Position numbers and translations under genes: made by a program. Of a DNA stretch of 61,757 bases, positions 29,994 to 39,951 are shown piece after piece. The stretch comes from Gammaproteobacteria bacterium (GTDB lineage Bacteria > Pseudomonadota > Gammaproteobacteria > Steroidobacterales > Steroidobacteraceae). The DNA is taken from contig JASHTF010000318.1 in assembly GCA_030040715.1 (NCBI GenBank), forward strand, positions 1-61,757, read 5' to 3'. Positions within the stretch are counted from its first letter, which is position 1, and each line of letters begins with the position of its first letter. The notes under the pieces were generated by a model. It worked only from the letters and a program-made list of their open reading frames with translations, was not told the DNA's origin and did no database searches.

Positions 29994-32045
29994 ATGAAGC
30001 CAGCCGTTCGCCTGTTTCTCAGCGCCCTGCTGTTGGCCGCGATCTGCGGGGGCATCGCCGCCGGCGCCGAGCCGACCTTTCCACCCTGGGGCGTCACGCT
30101 CTCCTACATGGACCCGTCGGTGAGCCCGGGTAAGGACTTCTTCCGCTATACCAACGGCAGCTGGCTGAGGACGGCCGTCATCCCGCCGGACCGGCGCCTG
30201 GCCGGTATCAACCTCGAGATCGAGCTGCGCAACGAGGCCGAACTCAAGGAAATCATCGCGTCGCTGATGAGCAAGCCGGACGCGCAGCTCACCATCGAGG
30301 AGCGCAAGCTGCGTGACCTCTACGCCGCCTTCGAAAATACCGCGCAGATCGAAGCCGCGGGACTTGCGCCGGTGCGCTCCTACCTCGACCGGATTGCCGC
30401 TCTCGGCACCGACAAGGACATTGCCGCATTCATGGGCGCTCCGGACACGCAGGTCGATGGCCCGTTCGGGATGAATATCGAGATCGATGACAAGAACCCG
30501 GACGCTTACGCCGTGCAGTTGACGCAGTCCGGCCTGGGTATGCCCGATCGGGACTACTACCTGCTCAAGGACAAGGACAGCGCCGCGATCCGCCAGGCGT
30601 ATCGCAAATACCTCGGCGACATGCTGGCCTTTGCCGGTGTGCACGATGCCCCGCGCGCTGCGGCAGTGTATGCGCTCGAAGAGCGCATGGCGCAGGTTGA
30701 GTGGCCCGCCGCAGAGCGGCGCGAGGCCGAGAAGGTTTATAACCCGATGAGCCTGACGGCGCTGGCCCAATTCGCGCCGCAGTTTCCCTGGGAAGCGTTT
30801 TTTGCGGCTGCCGGGGTGACGCAGCGCTCTCCCAAAGGCGAGCGGATCGTGATCGTGGGCGAGAAGTCGGCATTCCCGCAGCTTGCGGCCGTGTTCGCGC
30901 ACACGCCAGTGACGGTATGGCGCGATTACCTCACCGTGCGTTGCCTGCACTCGCGCGCGAGCGACCTGCCACGCCGGGTCGACGCCACGGATTTTGGCTT
31001 CTATGGAGTGGTACTCGGTGGCCAGAAGCAGCAGCTGCCACGTGATCTGCGCGGTATCCGTCTGCTCGATGGACTCATGGGCGAAGCGCTGGGAAAACTG
31101 TACGTGGCGCGTTTTTTCCCGCCGGAAGCGAAGGCCAAGATCCGCCAGCTGGTCGCTAACCTGCTCGCGGCCTACGAGAAGGATATCGAGACGCTCAGCT
31201 GGATGAGCCCGGCGACGCGCGCCCAGGCATTGGAAAAGATCCGGCATTTCACCGTCAAGGTAGGCTATCCCGACAGCTGGCGCGACTACTCGGCACTCGA
31301 GATCGTTCCCGGCGAGCTGGTGCGTGACGTCACCAACGCCGAGGTGTTTGAGTGGAATCGAGAGCTGCGTCGCCTCGACGGTCCCGTCGACCGCAGCGAG
31401 TGGGGGATGACGCCGCCGACCGTCAATGCGTATTACGACCCCTCGCTGAATGAGATCGTATTCCCGGCGGGCATCCTGCAACCACCTTATTTCGATCCGG
31501 CCGCGGACGACGCCGTCAACTACGGGTCGATCGGCGCTGCGATCGGGCATGAGATCAGCCACGGTTTCGACGACCAGGGCAGCAAATACGACGCGTCCGG
31601 GCGGCTGCATAACTGGTGGACGGCGCAGGATCGGGCGAACTTCGATGCGCGCACCAACATGCTGGCGCAGCAGTTCGATGAGTATCAGCCACTGCCGGGC
31701 CTGCACGTCAACGGCAAGCTCACGCTCGGCGAGAACATCGCCGATTTCGCCGGACTGGTCATGGCGCACAAGGCCTACCAGCTGTCGCTGGCCGGCAGAG
31801 CGGCACCGGTGCTGAACGGATTCAGCGGCGATCAGCGTTTCTACATCGCGTACGGGCAGAGCTGGCGGGAAGTGTGGACCGATGGACTGACGCGCCAGAC
31901 GGTGCTGTCCAATCCGCACAGCCCGTCGGCATTTCGTGTCGACGGCGCGGTGCGCAATGACGACGGCTGGTACGCGGCGTTCCCGCAGATCAAGCCGGGA
32001 GACGCCTACTACCTCAAGCCAGCGGAGCGCGTGAGGCTGTGGTGA
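29994..32045 (+). CDS. M13 family metallopeptidase (neprilysin/PepO-like), copy 1
   Basis: 683 aa; signal peptide, SPGKDFFRYTNGSWL, HEISHGFDDQGSKYD, ENIADFAGL. Confidence 0.93.
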   Translation: MKPAVRLFLSALLLAAICGGIAAGAEPTFPPWGVTLSYMDPSVSPGKDFFRYTNGSWLRTAVIPPDRRLAGINLEIELRNEAELKEIIASLMSKPDAQLTIEERKLRDLYAAFENTAQIEAAGLAPVRSYLDRIAALGTDKDIAAFMGAPDTQVDGPFGMNIEIDDKNPDAYAVQLTQSGLGMPDRDYYLLKDKDSAAIRQAYRKYLGDMLAFAGVHDAPRAAAVYALEERMAQVEWPAAERREAEKVYNPMSLTALAQFAPQFPWEAFFAAAGVTQRSPKGERIVIVGEKSAFPQLAAVFAHTPVTVWRDYLTVRCLHSRASDLPRRVDATDFGFYGVVLGGQKQQLPRDLRGIRLLDGLMGEALGKLYVARFFPPEAKAKIRQLVANLLAAYEKDIETLSWMSPATRAQALEKIRHFTVKVGYPDSWRDYSALEIVPGELVRDVTNAEVFEWNRELRRLDGPVDRSEWGMTPPTVNAYYDPSLNEIVFPAGILQPPYFDPAADDAVNYGSIGAAIGHEISHGFDDQGSKYDASGRLHNWWTAQDRANFDARTNMLAQQFDEYQPLPGLHVNGKLTLGENIADFAGLVMAHKAYQLSLAGRAAPVLNGFSGDQRFYIAYGQSWREVWTDGLTRQTVLSNPHSPSAFRVDGAVRNDDGWYAAFPQIKPGDAYYLKPAERVRLW

Positions 32046-32070
32046 TCGGCGGGTTGCGCGCGTGCGCGGC

Positions 32071-32109
32071 GCGCCGCCGCACCCGACGGCGCTAGGAGTG
32101 CGGCGCGCG
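32071..32109. terminator. GC-rich inverted repeat between convergent genes, possible bidirectional terminator
   Basis: gcgccgccgcac (32071-32082) versus gtgcggcgcgc (32099-32109), loop contains the stop codon of the minus-strand gene; no clear U tract. Confidence 0.3.
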
Positions 32110-32757
32110 GGCGGCGGCGATCAACGCCGGAAAATCGATCTGCGCGGACGGACCGGTGAGGATGTGGTCACCGACCACGAAGCCGGGCGTCTGAAAGATG
32201 CGCAGCCCCCGCGCCAGATTGAAGTTGGCGATGATCTCGCTGGTGATGGCGGGCGCGGCCATGTCGCGGCGCAGCTGCGTGAGGTTCAACCCCACCTGCT
32301 TGGCGGTGGTGAAGATCGCGGCTTCCTCCCAGGGTCCGCGATAGGCCATGAGCGCATCGTGAAACTGGCGGTATTTGTGCTGGCGCATCGAGGCGAGCGA
32401 GGCTTTCGCGGCAGTCAGCGATTCCGGCGTCAGGATCGGAAACTCCTTCAGGATGAGCCTGACGTGCGCATCGGAGCGCAATGCGTCCTCGAGTCGGGGC
32501 TCGACCGCCTTGCAGTAGGGACACGCATAATCGTAGAACTCCACGATCGTGACGTCGCCGTGCGGATCGCCGATCACGGGGGAATTCGGATCATCGCGCA
32601 ACGCCTGCCGGTGAGCCGCTACCGCCTCATCGGCAGCCGGCGGTGGCACGGGCACCGCAGCGTAGGCCGGTGCCATCGGCCCAAACCACGCCGCCATGAG
32701 GGAGGCCAGCACCACCGGCAGCCAGGACCGGCGTGCGCCGCTATCGTTGGTCGCCAT
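32092..32757 (-). CDS. DsbA-family thioredoxin-fold protein
   Basis: DVTIVEFYDYACPYCKAVEPRLEDAL (CPYC), signal peptide. Confidence 0.9.
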   Translation of the reverse strand: MATNDSGARRSWLPVVLASLMAAWFGPMAPAYAAVPVPPPAADEAVAAHRQALRDDPNSPVIGDPHGDVTIVEFYDYACPYCKAVEPRLEDALRSDAHVRLILKEFPILTPESLTAAKASLASMRQHKYRQFHDALMAYRGPWEEAAIFTTAKQVGLNLTQLRRDMAAPAITSEIIANFNLARGLRIFQTPGFVVGDHILTGPSAQIDFPALIAAARAPHS

Positions 32758-32832
32758 CGTTCTGACCTCGACTGATGAATCCCGGTCTCAAAGTATAGCC
32801 AAGTGCTCCGATGCTGGAGCGCGGCGCGACCG

Positions 32833-34590
32833 TCAATGCTGAGCCGGGAGCGTCAAGGCGACCCCACGCCCGCGGGGGTCGGCCGCGGCATCGCAGTGCG
32901 AATCCGAGCAAGCGATGGCCTCAATGTCACCGTTCCAGCCCTGATTGACGATGTGGTAGCCGCGCGCCGCGAGCTGGGCGTGCACCGCGGGCGAAAGCCC
33001 GCCGTACGCCTCCTCGAAGATGGTGTCCGGCGGCAGCAGCTGATGGTGCACGCGTACCGCCGCGACCGCATTCTTCAGGGATAGATGATAGTCATGCCAG
33101 TCTGTGATGACCTGGAAGATCGAGGTAGCGATACGCGAGCCGCCGGGCGTGCCGATGACCAGCGCGACGTGACCGTGCGAGGTGAGGATCGTCGGCGTCA
33201 TCGTCGACAGCGGCCGCTTGCCGGGCGCGATGGCATTCGCCGTACCGCCGACGACACCGTATAGATTCGGTGTGCCCGGCTTCGAGGAAAAGTCGTCCAT
33301 CTCGTTGTTGAGCAGAAAGCCTGCACCTTCCACCACGACACCGGAGCCGAAGTCATCGTTGAGCGTGTAGGTGTTGGAGACGGCGTTGCCGGCGCGGTCG
33401 ACGATCGAGAAATGTGTCGTGTCGTGGTGCTGAGGAGATCCAGGGCGCTGAGAGGGCTCGGGACGCTCGGAGAGCCCGGGATGCACCGCGGCGGTCGGCG
33501 TGGGCCGATCCAAGCTGACCTCGGCCGCCCGCCGCGCCAGGTACGCGGGCGCGAGCAGCGCCGCGACCGGTGCCGAGGTGTAGTCCGGGTCGCCGAGGTA
33601 GTCGGCGCGGTCGGCAAACACGCGCTTCTCGATCTCGGCCAGCAGGTGCACGTATTGCGTTGAGTTCAGCGCGACGCCAGCGAACGCCGAGGTGAGGTCG
33701 GCCTTCATGCCGAGCATGGACGCCAGCATGATGCCGCCCGAGCTCGGCAGCGGCGCAGTGATCACGTGGAAGCCCGCCCACTCGCTCGTGAGGGGTGCGC
33801 GCCAGCGCACCGAGTAGTGCGCCAGATCCGCACTGGTGATGATGCCGTGGTCCCGCTCCATCTCGGCGACCAGCAAGGCCGCCGTGTTTCCCGTATAAAA
33901 ACCGCGGGCGCCATCGGCGGCGATGCGGCTGAGGGTCGTCTCCAGCTCCGGCTGCTGGAACGTCTCGCCCGCACGCATCGCACCGTAGTAGCGCGCAAAG
34001 TTGGTTCTGTCCGCGAGCTCGTGCGCGCGCTCGTCGCGCTCGGCTACCAGCATCGGGCTCACGACGAAGCCGTCGTGGGCGTAGTGGATCGCCGGGGCGA
34101 GGTCGCGTGACCACGGTAGCCGTCCAAAGCGCTGGTGCAGGGCCCAGAGCCCGGCGACGGTGCCCGGAATCCCCGCGGCCCGGGCTCCAATGGTGCTCGC
34201 ATCAGGAATGACGTTGCCCGCCGGGTCGAGATACATGTCGCGCGTTGCGGCGGCGGGCGCAGACTCGCGATAATCGAGAAAGTACTCGTGTCCGCTCATA
34301 TAGACCGTCGCGAAGCCGCCGCCACCGAGGTTGCCGGCCTCGGGATAGGTCACGGCGAGCGTGAATGCGAGTGCCACCGCGGCATCAACTGCGTTGCCGC
34401 CGGCATCGAGGATCTCGCGCGCGGCCTGCGCGCCGTACTTATCCGGCGAAGCGACCGCGGCCTGTTGAGCCGCCTGGAGGCCTTGCGCCTGCACCGATGG
34501 TGCCTGCGCCGGCAACATCAGTGCGAGGGCCAGGAGCGCGAGCAGCGGCGTGCGGCCCGTCGACGGTCGCGCGCCAGAGGAGTTGTTCAT
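32833..34590 (-). CDS. ggt: gamma-glutamyltransferase
   Basis: ILDAGGNAVDAAVALAFTLAVTYPEAGNLGGGGFATVY...HDTTHFSIVDRAGNAVSNTYTLNDDFGSGV; start ATG at 34590 proposed. Confidence 0.93.
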   Translation of the reverse strand: MNNSSGARPSTGRTPLLALLALALMLPAQAPSVQAQGLQAAQQAAVASPDKYGAQAAREILDAGGNAVDAAVALAFTLAVTYPEAGNLGGGGFATVYMSGHEYFLDYRESAPAAATRDMYLDPAGNVIPDASTIGARAAGIPGTVAGLWALHQRFGRLPWSRDLAPAIHYAHDGFVVSPMLVAERDERAHELADRTNFARYYGAMRAGETFQQPELETTLSRIAADGARGFYTGNTAALLVAEMERDHGIITSADLAHYSVRWRAPLTSEWAGFHVITAPLPSSGGIMLASMLGMKADLTSAFAGVALNSTQYVHLLAEIEKRVFADRADYLGDPDYTSAPVAALLAPAYLARRAAEVSLDRPTPTAAVHPGLSERPEPSQRPGSPQHHDTTHFSIVDRAGNAVSNTYTLNDDFGSGVVVEGAGFLLNNEMDDFSSKPGTPNLYGVVGGTANAIAPGKRPLSTMTPTILTSHGHVALVIGTPGGSRIATSIFQVITDWHDYHLSLKNAVAAVRVHHQLLPPDTIFEEAYGGLSPAVHAQLAARGYHIVNQGWNGDIEAIACSDSHCDAAADPRGRGVALTLPAQH

Positions 34591-35800
34591 GCGAGAGAGT
34601 CCTGCAGAATCGGCCGCAGCAGCCCTGGCCACGTGGCGCGAGGATACCCCAGGAGTAGGACAGCGCATACACCTGAATAACGCCGGCGCAGCGCTGGTTC
34701 CGGCTTGCGTAGCGCGCGCCGTAGCGGATTACCTCGCGCGGGAAGCGATCCGAGGCGGCTACGAGCTCGCGGATGAGGCGGCGGCGGCCATCGAGGCGAG
34801 CTATGCGGCCGTCGCCGCGTTGCTGGCGGCCGCGCCGCGCAACGTCGCCATCGTTGAGAACGCGACGGTCGCATTCTTTCAGGCGCTGTCGGCGTTCGAC
34901 TTCGAGCCCGGAGACGTCATCGTCACGACACGCAACGACTACATCTCGAATCAACTCGCGTATTTGTCGCTCGCGCAGCGACGCGGCGTCGTGATTCGGC
35001 GGGCCGAGGATCAGCCCGCCGGTGGGGTTGATCCGGAGTCCGTGCGCGCGTGCCTGCGCGAGCCGCGCGTCCGACTCCTTGCCGTTACCTGGGTGCCGAC
35101 CAACTCGGGACTGGTGCAGCCGGTGGAGACCCTCGGCGGCATCGCCGAGGAGGCAGGCGTGCCCTACCTCGTCGATGCCTGCCAAGCCGCCGGCGAGCTT
35201 GCGATCGACGTCGCGCGGCTGCGGTGCGACTTCCTGTCGGCGACCGCGCGCAAGTACCTGCGTGGTCCGCGCGGCATCGGATTCCTGTATGTGTCGGACC
35301 GCGCTCTGTCCCGTGGACTGTTTCCGCTGTACGTCGATATGCGCGGTGCGAACTGGTGCAGCGCCGATGCGTTCGAGCTCACGGCCGACGCCCGCCGTTT
35401 CGAGAATTGGGAATTCTCGTACGCGCTGGTGCTCGGACTCGGCGCGGCAGCTCGCTATGCGCTCGAGGTCGGCGTCGAGCGCGGTGGCGGCCGCGCCCGC
35501 GCGCTCGCGCAGACCCTGCGAGCCAGCCTGCGCGGCAAACTCGGATGGCGAGTGCTCGATCGGGGCGAGCACCTCGCGGCGATCGTCACGGTCGAGGTGC
35601 CGGGAATACCCGCCCCGGAGCTCGTGCTGCGGCTGCGCGAGCGCGGCATCAATACCTCAGCGACGCTGCGCGACTACGCCGTCATCGACATGGACGAAAA
35701 GCGCGTGGTGTCCGCCCTGCGAGTCTCGCCGCATTACTACAACACCGAGACCGAGCTGGCAGCCTTGGTGAGCGCGCTCGAATCGCTCGCCGCGGCTTGA
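34589..35800 (+). CDS. class V aminotransferase-fold PLP enzyme (cysteine desulfurase/epimerase-like)
   Basis: HLNNAGAALVPACVARAVADYLAREA...LVDACQAAGELAIDVARLRCDFLSATARKYLRGPRGIGFLYVS; SD AGAGGAG 5' of ATG 34589. Confidence 0.9.
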   Translation: MRESPAESAAAALATWREDTPGVGQRIHLNNAGAALVPACVARAVADYLAREAIRGGYELADEAAAAIEASYAAVAALLAAAPRNVAIVENATVAFFQALSAFDFEPGDVIVTTRNDYISNQLAYLSLAQRRGVVIRRAEDQPAGGVDPESVRACLREPRVRLLAVTWVPTNSGLVQPVETLGGIAEEAGVPYLVDACQAAGELAIDVARLRCDFLSATARKYLRGPRGIGFLYVSDRALSRGLFPLYVDMRGANWCSADAFELTADARRFENWEFSYALVLGLGAAARYALEVGVERGGGRARALAQTLRASLRGKLGWRVLDRGEHLAAIVTVEVPGIPAPELVLRLRERGINTSATLRDYAVIDMDEKRVVSALRVSPHYYNTETELAALVSALESLAAA

Positions 35801-35830
35801 TGGCGCGGTAGTCGGCTGCCTACCGTTGCC

Positions 35831-37762
35831 TCAGCGTGGGTCGGTCACGACGTCCACGAGTGCCGGCTCACCGCGGCGCACGACCGCGACCGCGCGCGCC
35901 AACGCCGGGGCGAGGTCCTTCGGATCGGTGATCGGGCCCTCGGCGTGGACGCCGAATCCCCGCGCCACGGTAGCGTAGTCGATGTTGGGGTCGCTCAATG
36001 TGGTGCCGATGTAGGCCTTGTCGATACCGCGCTGGCGACGGTTCGCCATCGCCTGCAGGTACATGTACTCCATGTGATAGGCGCGGTTGTTATGCATCAC
36101 GTAGAGGATCGGAATGCGATGATGGGCTGTCACCCACAGCGTGCTCGGGGTGAAATTCAGGTCGCCGTCCGGCTGCATGCACACGCTGAGCCGCCCGTGC
36201 GCCTTGTTGGCGAGCGCCGCTCCGGCCGATGCCGGTAACATGTAGCCGACGCCGCCGCCGCCGTCGCCTCCGTTCCAAGAGTGCGGCCGATCGAGATTCC
36301 ACAGGCGACGCGGCCAGCTCACGCCGCTGCCGACCAGCGACCAATCCAAACCGGCGATCTGTGCATACAGCTCGGCGCTCAGACGCGCGGTAGAGATGGG
36401 GCTTGCGTCCCAGCCGATGGTCGCTTGCTCGCGCACGCGCGCGAGCGCCTGCTGCTGCTCTTCGGCCAGTTTCTTGGCGCGCGCCTCGCGCATGCTCTGA
36501 CCACCGCTGGCTCCGAGGCGCTTCTTCACCAACTCCGTGAGCAGCGGCAAGCTGTCTTCCCCATCGCCCGCGATCGCCAGATCGACCGCCTCGTAGCGCT
36601 GGAAATTCTGATAGTTGGCCTTCAGGTACAGATCGGTCGAGCCCAGCGTCGCGAGCTTGGCGCCCGGCTTCGGCCTCCATACGGTCGCCCGCTCGACGCG
36701 ATCGCGCAGGATGTGCGTCGCGTTGAATACGCTCTCAACCTCGATGCCGAGGATCAGATCGGCCTGTGTCACGTCCCCGCCGTGCAGCGGATGGAGCGAG
36801 GGGAAATTCATGCGCTGACCGGTATCGATCACGGCGCATTGCAGCGTCTCGGCGAGCTCGACCAGCCGCCCCATGGCGGCATCCGTGCGCGCGACGCGGC
36901 CGCAGACCAGCACCGGGTACTCGGCTGCCACCAGCATCCGGGCCAGCTCATCGAGCGCGTTCGGGTCGCCGACCGGCGGCGCCAGACGCGAGAGCGCCGG
37001 GATCTGCAGGCTGGCACGATCGGGGATCGGTCCCTCCTGCAGGAACTGATCGAGCGATATCAACACCGGTCCCATCGGCGGCGTGGTGGCGATCTTGTAG
37101 GCACGCACCGCAGACTCGGCGAAATGCTGCAGATTGAGCGGCTGATCGTCCCACTTGAGGTAGTCGCGAACCGGGCCGGCCGGATCCAGCGCGGCATGCT
37201 GCCACTCGAAGTCATAGAGGCGCTTGTCGGCGGCGGCGATGTTACCGATCAGCAGGTACACCGGCGCGCGATCGCACCAGGCGTTGTACAGCGCCATCGC
37301 CGCATGCTGCAGGCCCACGGTGCCATGGGCGATGGCCGCCATCGGCTTGCCGGCAATCTTGGCGTAGCCATGCGCCATCGCCACCGCGATCTCCTCGTGC
37401 GGGCAGGTGATGATCTCAGGCTTGGTATTGCCGCCGTAGTTGAGGACTGACTCGTGCAGTCCGCGGAAGGTCGACGCGCACATGGTGGCGAGATAGTCGA
37501 GGTCGAGCGTCTTGAGGACGTCGACCATGAAATCGCCGCCGCTCGAGCTCAGCGTCCCGGGATCGTCGTGCGGTGGTTGCGTGTCGTCGGGGTTGGGTGG
37601 TGGGGGTCCGGTGCGCACCGGCTCGGTCGCTGCCTGCGCGCCGCGGCTGACCGCCGGGGTGAGCGCGGTCGCGGCGCCGGCAATCGTGGCTCCCTTGAGA
37701 AAATCACGTCGTGTGGTGGCGCTGCTGCTGGGATCGTTGTCTTGGCTCACTGGTGACCGCAC
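35831..37762 (-). CDS. thiamine-pyrophosphate-requiring enzyme (acetolactate synthase/benzoylformate decarboxylase-like) with Tat signal
   Basis: 643 aa; TTRRDFLKGATIAGAATALTPAVSRGAQAA Tat leader; CPHEEIAVAMAHGYAKIAGKPMAAIAHGTVGLQHAAMALYNAW; C-terminal QPDGDLNFTPSTLW...NNRAYHME. Confidence 0.88.
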   Translation of the reverse strand: MRSPVSQDNDPSSSATTRRDFLKGATIAGAATALTPAVSRGAQAATEPVRTGPPPPNPDDTQPPHDDPGTLSSSGGDFMVDVLKTLDLDYLATMCASTFRGLHESVLNYGGNTKPEIITCPHEEIAVAMAHGYAKIAGKPMAAIAHGTVGLQHAAMALYNAWCDRAPVYLLIGNIAAADKRLYDFEWQHAALDPAGPVRDYLKWDDQPLNLQHFAESAVRAYKIATTPPMGPVLISLDQFLQEGPIPDRASLQIPALSRLAPPVGDPNALDELARMLVAAEYPVLVCGRVARTDAAMGRLVELAETLQCAVIDTGQRMNFPSLHPLHGGDVTQADLILGIEVESVFNATHILRDRVERATVWRPKPGAKLATLGSTDLYLKANYQNFQRYEAVDLAIAGDGEDSLPLLTELVKKRLGASGGQSMREARAKKLAEEQQQALARVREQATIGWDASPISTARLSAELYAQIAGLDWSLVGSGVSWPRRLWNLDRPHSWNGGDGGGGVGYMLPASAGAALANKAHGRLSVCMQPDGDLNFTPSTLWVTAHHRIPILYVMHNNRAYHMEYMYLQAMANRRQRGIDKAYIGTTLSDPNIDYATVARGFGVHAEGPITDPKDLAPALARAVAVVRRGEPALVDVVTDPR

Positions 37763-37952
37763 GGCCTATCAAGCCGTCCCCCGAGGCGCACTGAAGATGC
37801 ACTGTGCGAACGATAGGCTAGCGCGGGGCAATGGGGCCGGCAAGGTGCGTCGACCACCACTCTCGACCGCCAGCTCACCCGCTGGATGCTGATTCGTCCA
37901 TTCGCGGCCAAGCTATATTAGGGGCCGGGCGGGGACGTTCACGAGAGGTCGA

Positions 37953-39947
37953 GTGAAGAGTCGCTGGGACGACCATGAGGCCGAGCAGTTCCGGGGTGAT
38001 CTCGCCCAGCGCGTCTACAGCTCGCGCCTGCTCGGCGCCGAGGCCGCGCTCGTCATGCACGGCGGCGGTAACACCTCTGTCAAGAGCATGGTGACGGACC
38101 TGTTCGGCGAGCAGGAGCCGGTCCTGTACGTGAAAGGCAGTGGCTGGGACCTGGAGACGATCGAGGCCGCGGGCTTCGCGCCCTGCCGGATGAAGCACCT
38201 GCTGCGGTTGGCGCAGCTCGCGGCGCTGTCGGATACGCAGATGGCGGTGGAGCTGCGCAACAGCCTGACGGACCCGGGGGCACCGGCGCCTTCCGTGGAG
38301 GCCATCCTGCACGCGATTCTGCCGGCGCGGTTCGTCGATCACACCCACGCCGATGCGATTCTCGCCGTGTGCAACACGCCCGGCGGCGAGCAGCGCGTGC
38401 GCGAGATCTATGCTGATCGCGTGGTGATCATCCCTTACGTGATGCCCGGCTTTAAGCTCGCGCGACTGTGTGCGCAGCTGTTCCCGGTCCGAGCCACCGC
38501 GCACACGCAGGGGATGCTGCTCCTGAGCCACGGGCTGTTCACCTTCGGTGAGACCGCGAAGATTGCCTACGAGAGGATGATCGAGCTGGTGACGCGGGCC
38601 GAGGAGTACCTCGCGGCCCATCAGGCCTGGACGCTGCCGTCGGCTGCAGCGGTCGAGCCCGCCAGGCTCGGACGCGAACGGCAGGCTGCGGTAGCGACGC
38701 CCCGAGTCGAGATCGCGAGTCTGCGGCGGACCGTGTCCGCAACCTCAGGCGCACCGATGATCCTCGCGGTGCACGGCGACGAAGCCAGCCTCTCGTTCGC
38801 GCGCCGTCCCGACGTAGGCGAGATCAGCCAGCAGGGACCCATCACACCGGACCACGTGATCCGTACCAAGCGCGTGCCGCTGCTCGGTCGTGATGTCGCC
38901 GCCTACGCGACCGCCTATCGCGAATACTTCGACCGCCACGGTTCAGCCACCCTCACCATGCTCGATCCAGCGCCGCGCGTGATCCTGGATGTCGAGCTCG
39001 GGCTTTGCACGATCGGCCGCAGCGCGCGGGATGCGCAGATCGTCGAGGACATCTATCGCCACACGATGCAGGTCATCGCGCGCGCAGTCGCTCTCGGCGG
39101 CTGGCGGGCGCTGCCGGCGCAGGACATCTTCGATGTGGAGTACTGGGATCTCGAGCAAGCCAAGCTCAGGAAGAGCGGGCCCGCGGCGCCATTCGCCGGT
39201 GAGGTGGCACTGGTCACCGGCGCCGCATCCGGGATCGGACGGGCCTGCGTGGATGCGCTGCTGAAGCGCGGGGCCGCCGTCGTGGGCCTGGATGTCGCCG
39301 CCGCGGTCACGACGCTGCACCGGCGGGCGGACTATCTCGGGCTCGAATGTGATCTGACGAATGAGCCACAAATCGAGCGCGCGCTCGACGCCGCGACGCG
39401 GGCATACGGCGGCCTCGATCTGCTGATTCTGAATGCCGGGATCTTCCCGCACAGCGCTGCGCTCGCGAGCCTCTCGGCGCAGACGTGGCGCGCGGTGATG
39501 AGCGTCAATCTTGACGCCAATCTGGTGCTGATGCGGCTCTGCCACCCGCTGTTGAAGCTCGCCCTGCGTGGCGGGCGCGTGGTGGCAATCGGCTCGAAAA
39601 ACGTCGCCGCGCCGGGCCCCGGCGTCGGCGCCTATTCGGCTTCCAAGGCGGCGCTACAGCAGCTCGCGCGCGTCGCGGCGCTCGAATGGGCGTCAGACGG
39701 CATCCGGGTGAATACCCTCCATCCCGACGCCGTGTTCGATACCGGCATCTGGACACCGGAGGTGCTGACCGCGCGCGCCGCCAGCTACGGCCTGAGCGTC
39801 GAGCAATACCGCCAGAACAATCTCCTCAAGGTGGAAGTCGCCAGCCGAGATGTCGCCGAGCTCGCGGCGGAGCTGTGCGGGCCGTTGTTTGCCAAGACCA
39901 CGGGAGCACAAATACCCGTTGATGGCGGCAGCCTGCGCGTGATCTAG
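37953..39947 (+). CDS. bifunctional class II aldolase / short-chain dehydrogenase fusion (RhaD-like)
   Basis: 664 aa; GGNTSVKSM, DHTHADAILAVCNTPGGE; C-terminal SDR VALVTGAASGIGRACVDALLKRG, YSASKAALQQL. Confidence 0.92.
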   Translation: MKSRWDDHEAEQFRGDLAQRVYSSRLLGAEAALVMHGGGNTSVKSMVTDLFGEQEPVLYVKGSGWDLETIEAAGFAPCRMKHLLRLAQLAALSDTQMAVELRNSLTDPGAPAPSVEAILHAILPARFVDHTHADAILAVCNTPGGEQRVREIYADRVVIIPYVMPGFKLARLCAQLFPVRATAHTQGMLLLSHGLFTFGETAKIAYERMIELVTRAEEYLAAHQAWTLPSAAAVEPARLGRERQAAVATPRVEIASLRRTVSATSGAPMILAVHGDEASLSFARRPDVGEISQQGPITPDHVIRTKRVPLLGRDVAAYATAYREYFDRHGSATLTMLDPAPRVILDVELGLCTIGRSARDAQIVEDIYRHTMQVIARAVALGGWRALPAQDIFDVEYWDLEQAKLRKSGPAAPFAGEVALVTGAASGIGRACVDALLKRGAAVVGLDVAAAVTTLHRRADYLGLECDLTNEPQIERALDAATRAYGGLDLLILNAGIFPHSAALASLSAQTWRAVMSVNLDANLVLMRLCHPLLKLALRGGRVVAIGSKNVAAPGPGVGAYSASKAALQQLARVAALEWASDGIRVNTLHPDAVFDTGIWTPEVLTARAASYGLSVEQYRQNNLLKVEVASRDVAELAAELCGPLFAKTTGAQIPVDGGSLRVI

Positions 39948-39951
39948 CAGC

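Noticed and set aside
29988-31919. 643-aa minus-strand ORF antisense to the M13 peptidase
   Set aside because: No recognisable domain, composition of a GC-skew artefact; opposite strand encodes an intact M13 peptidase.
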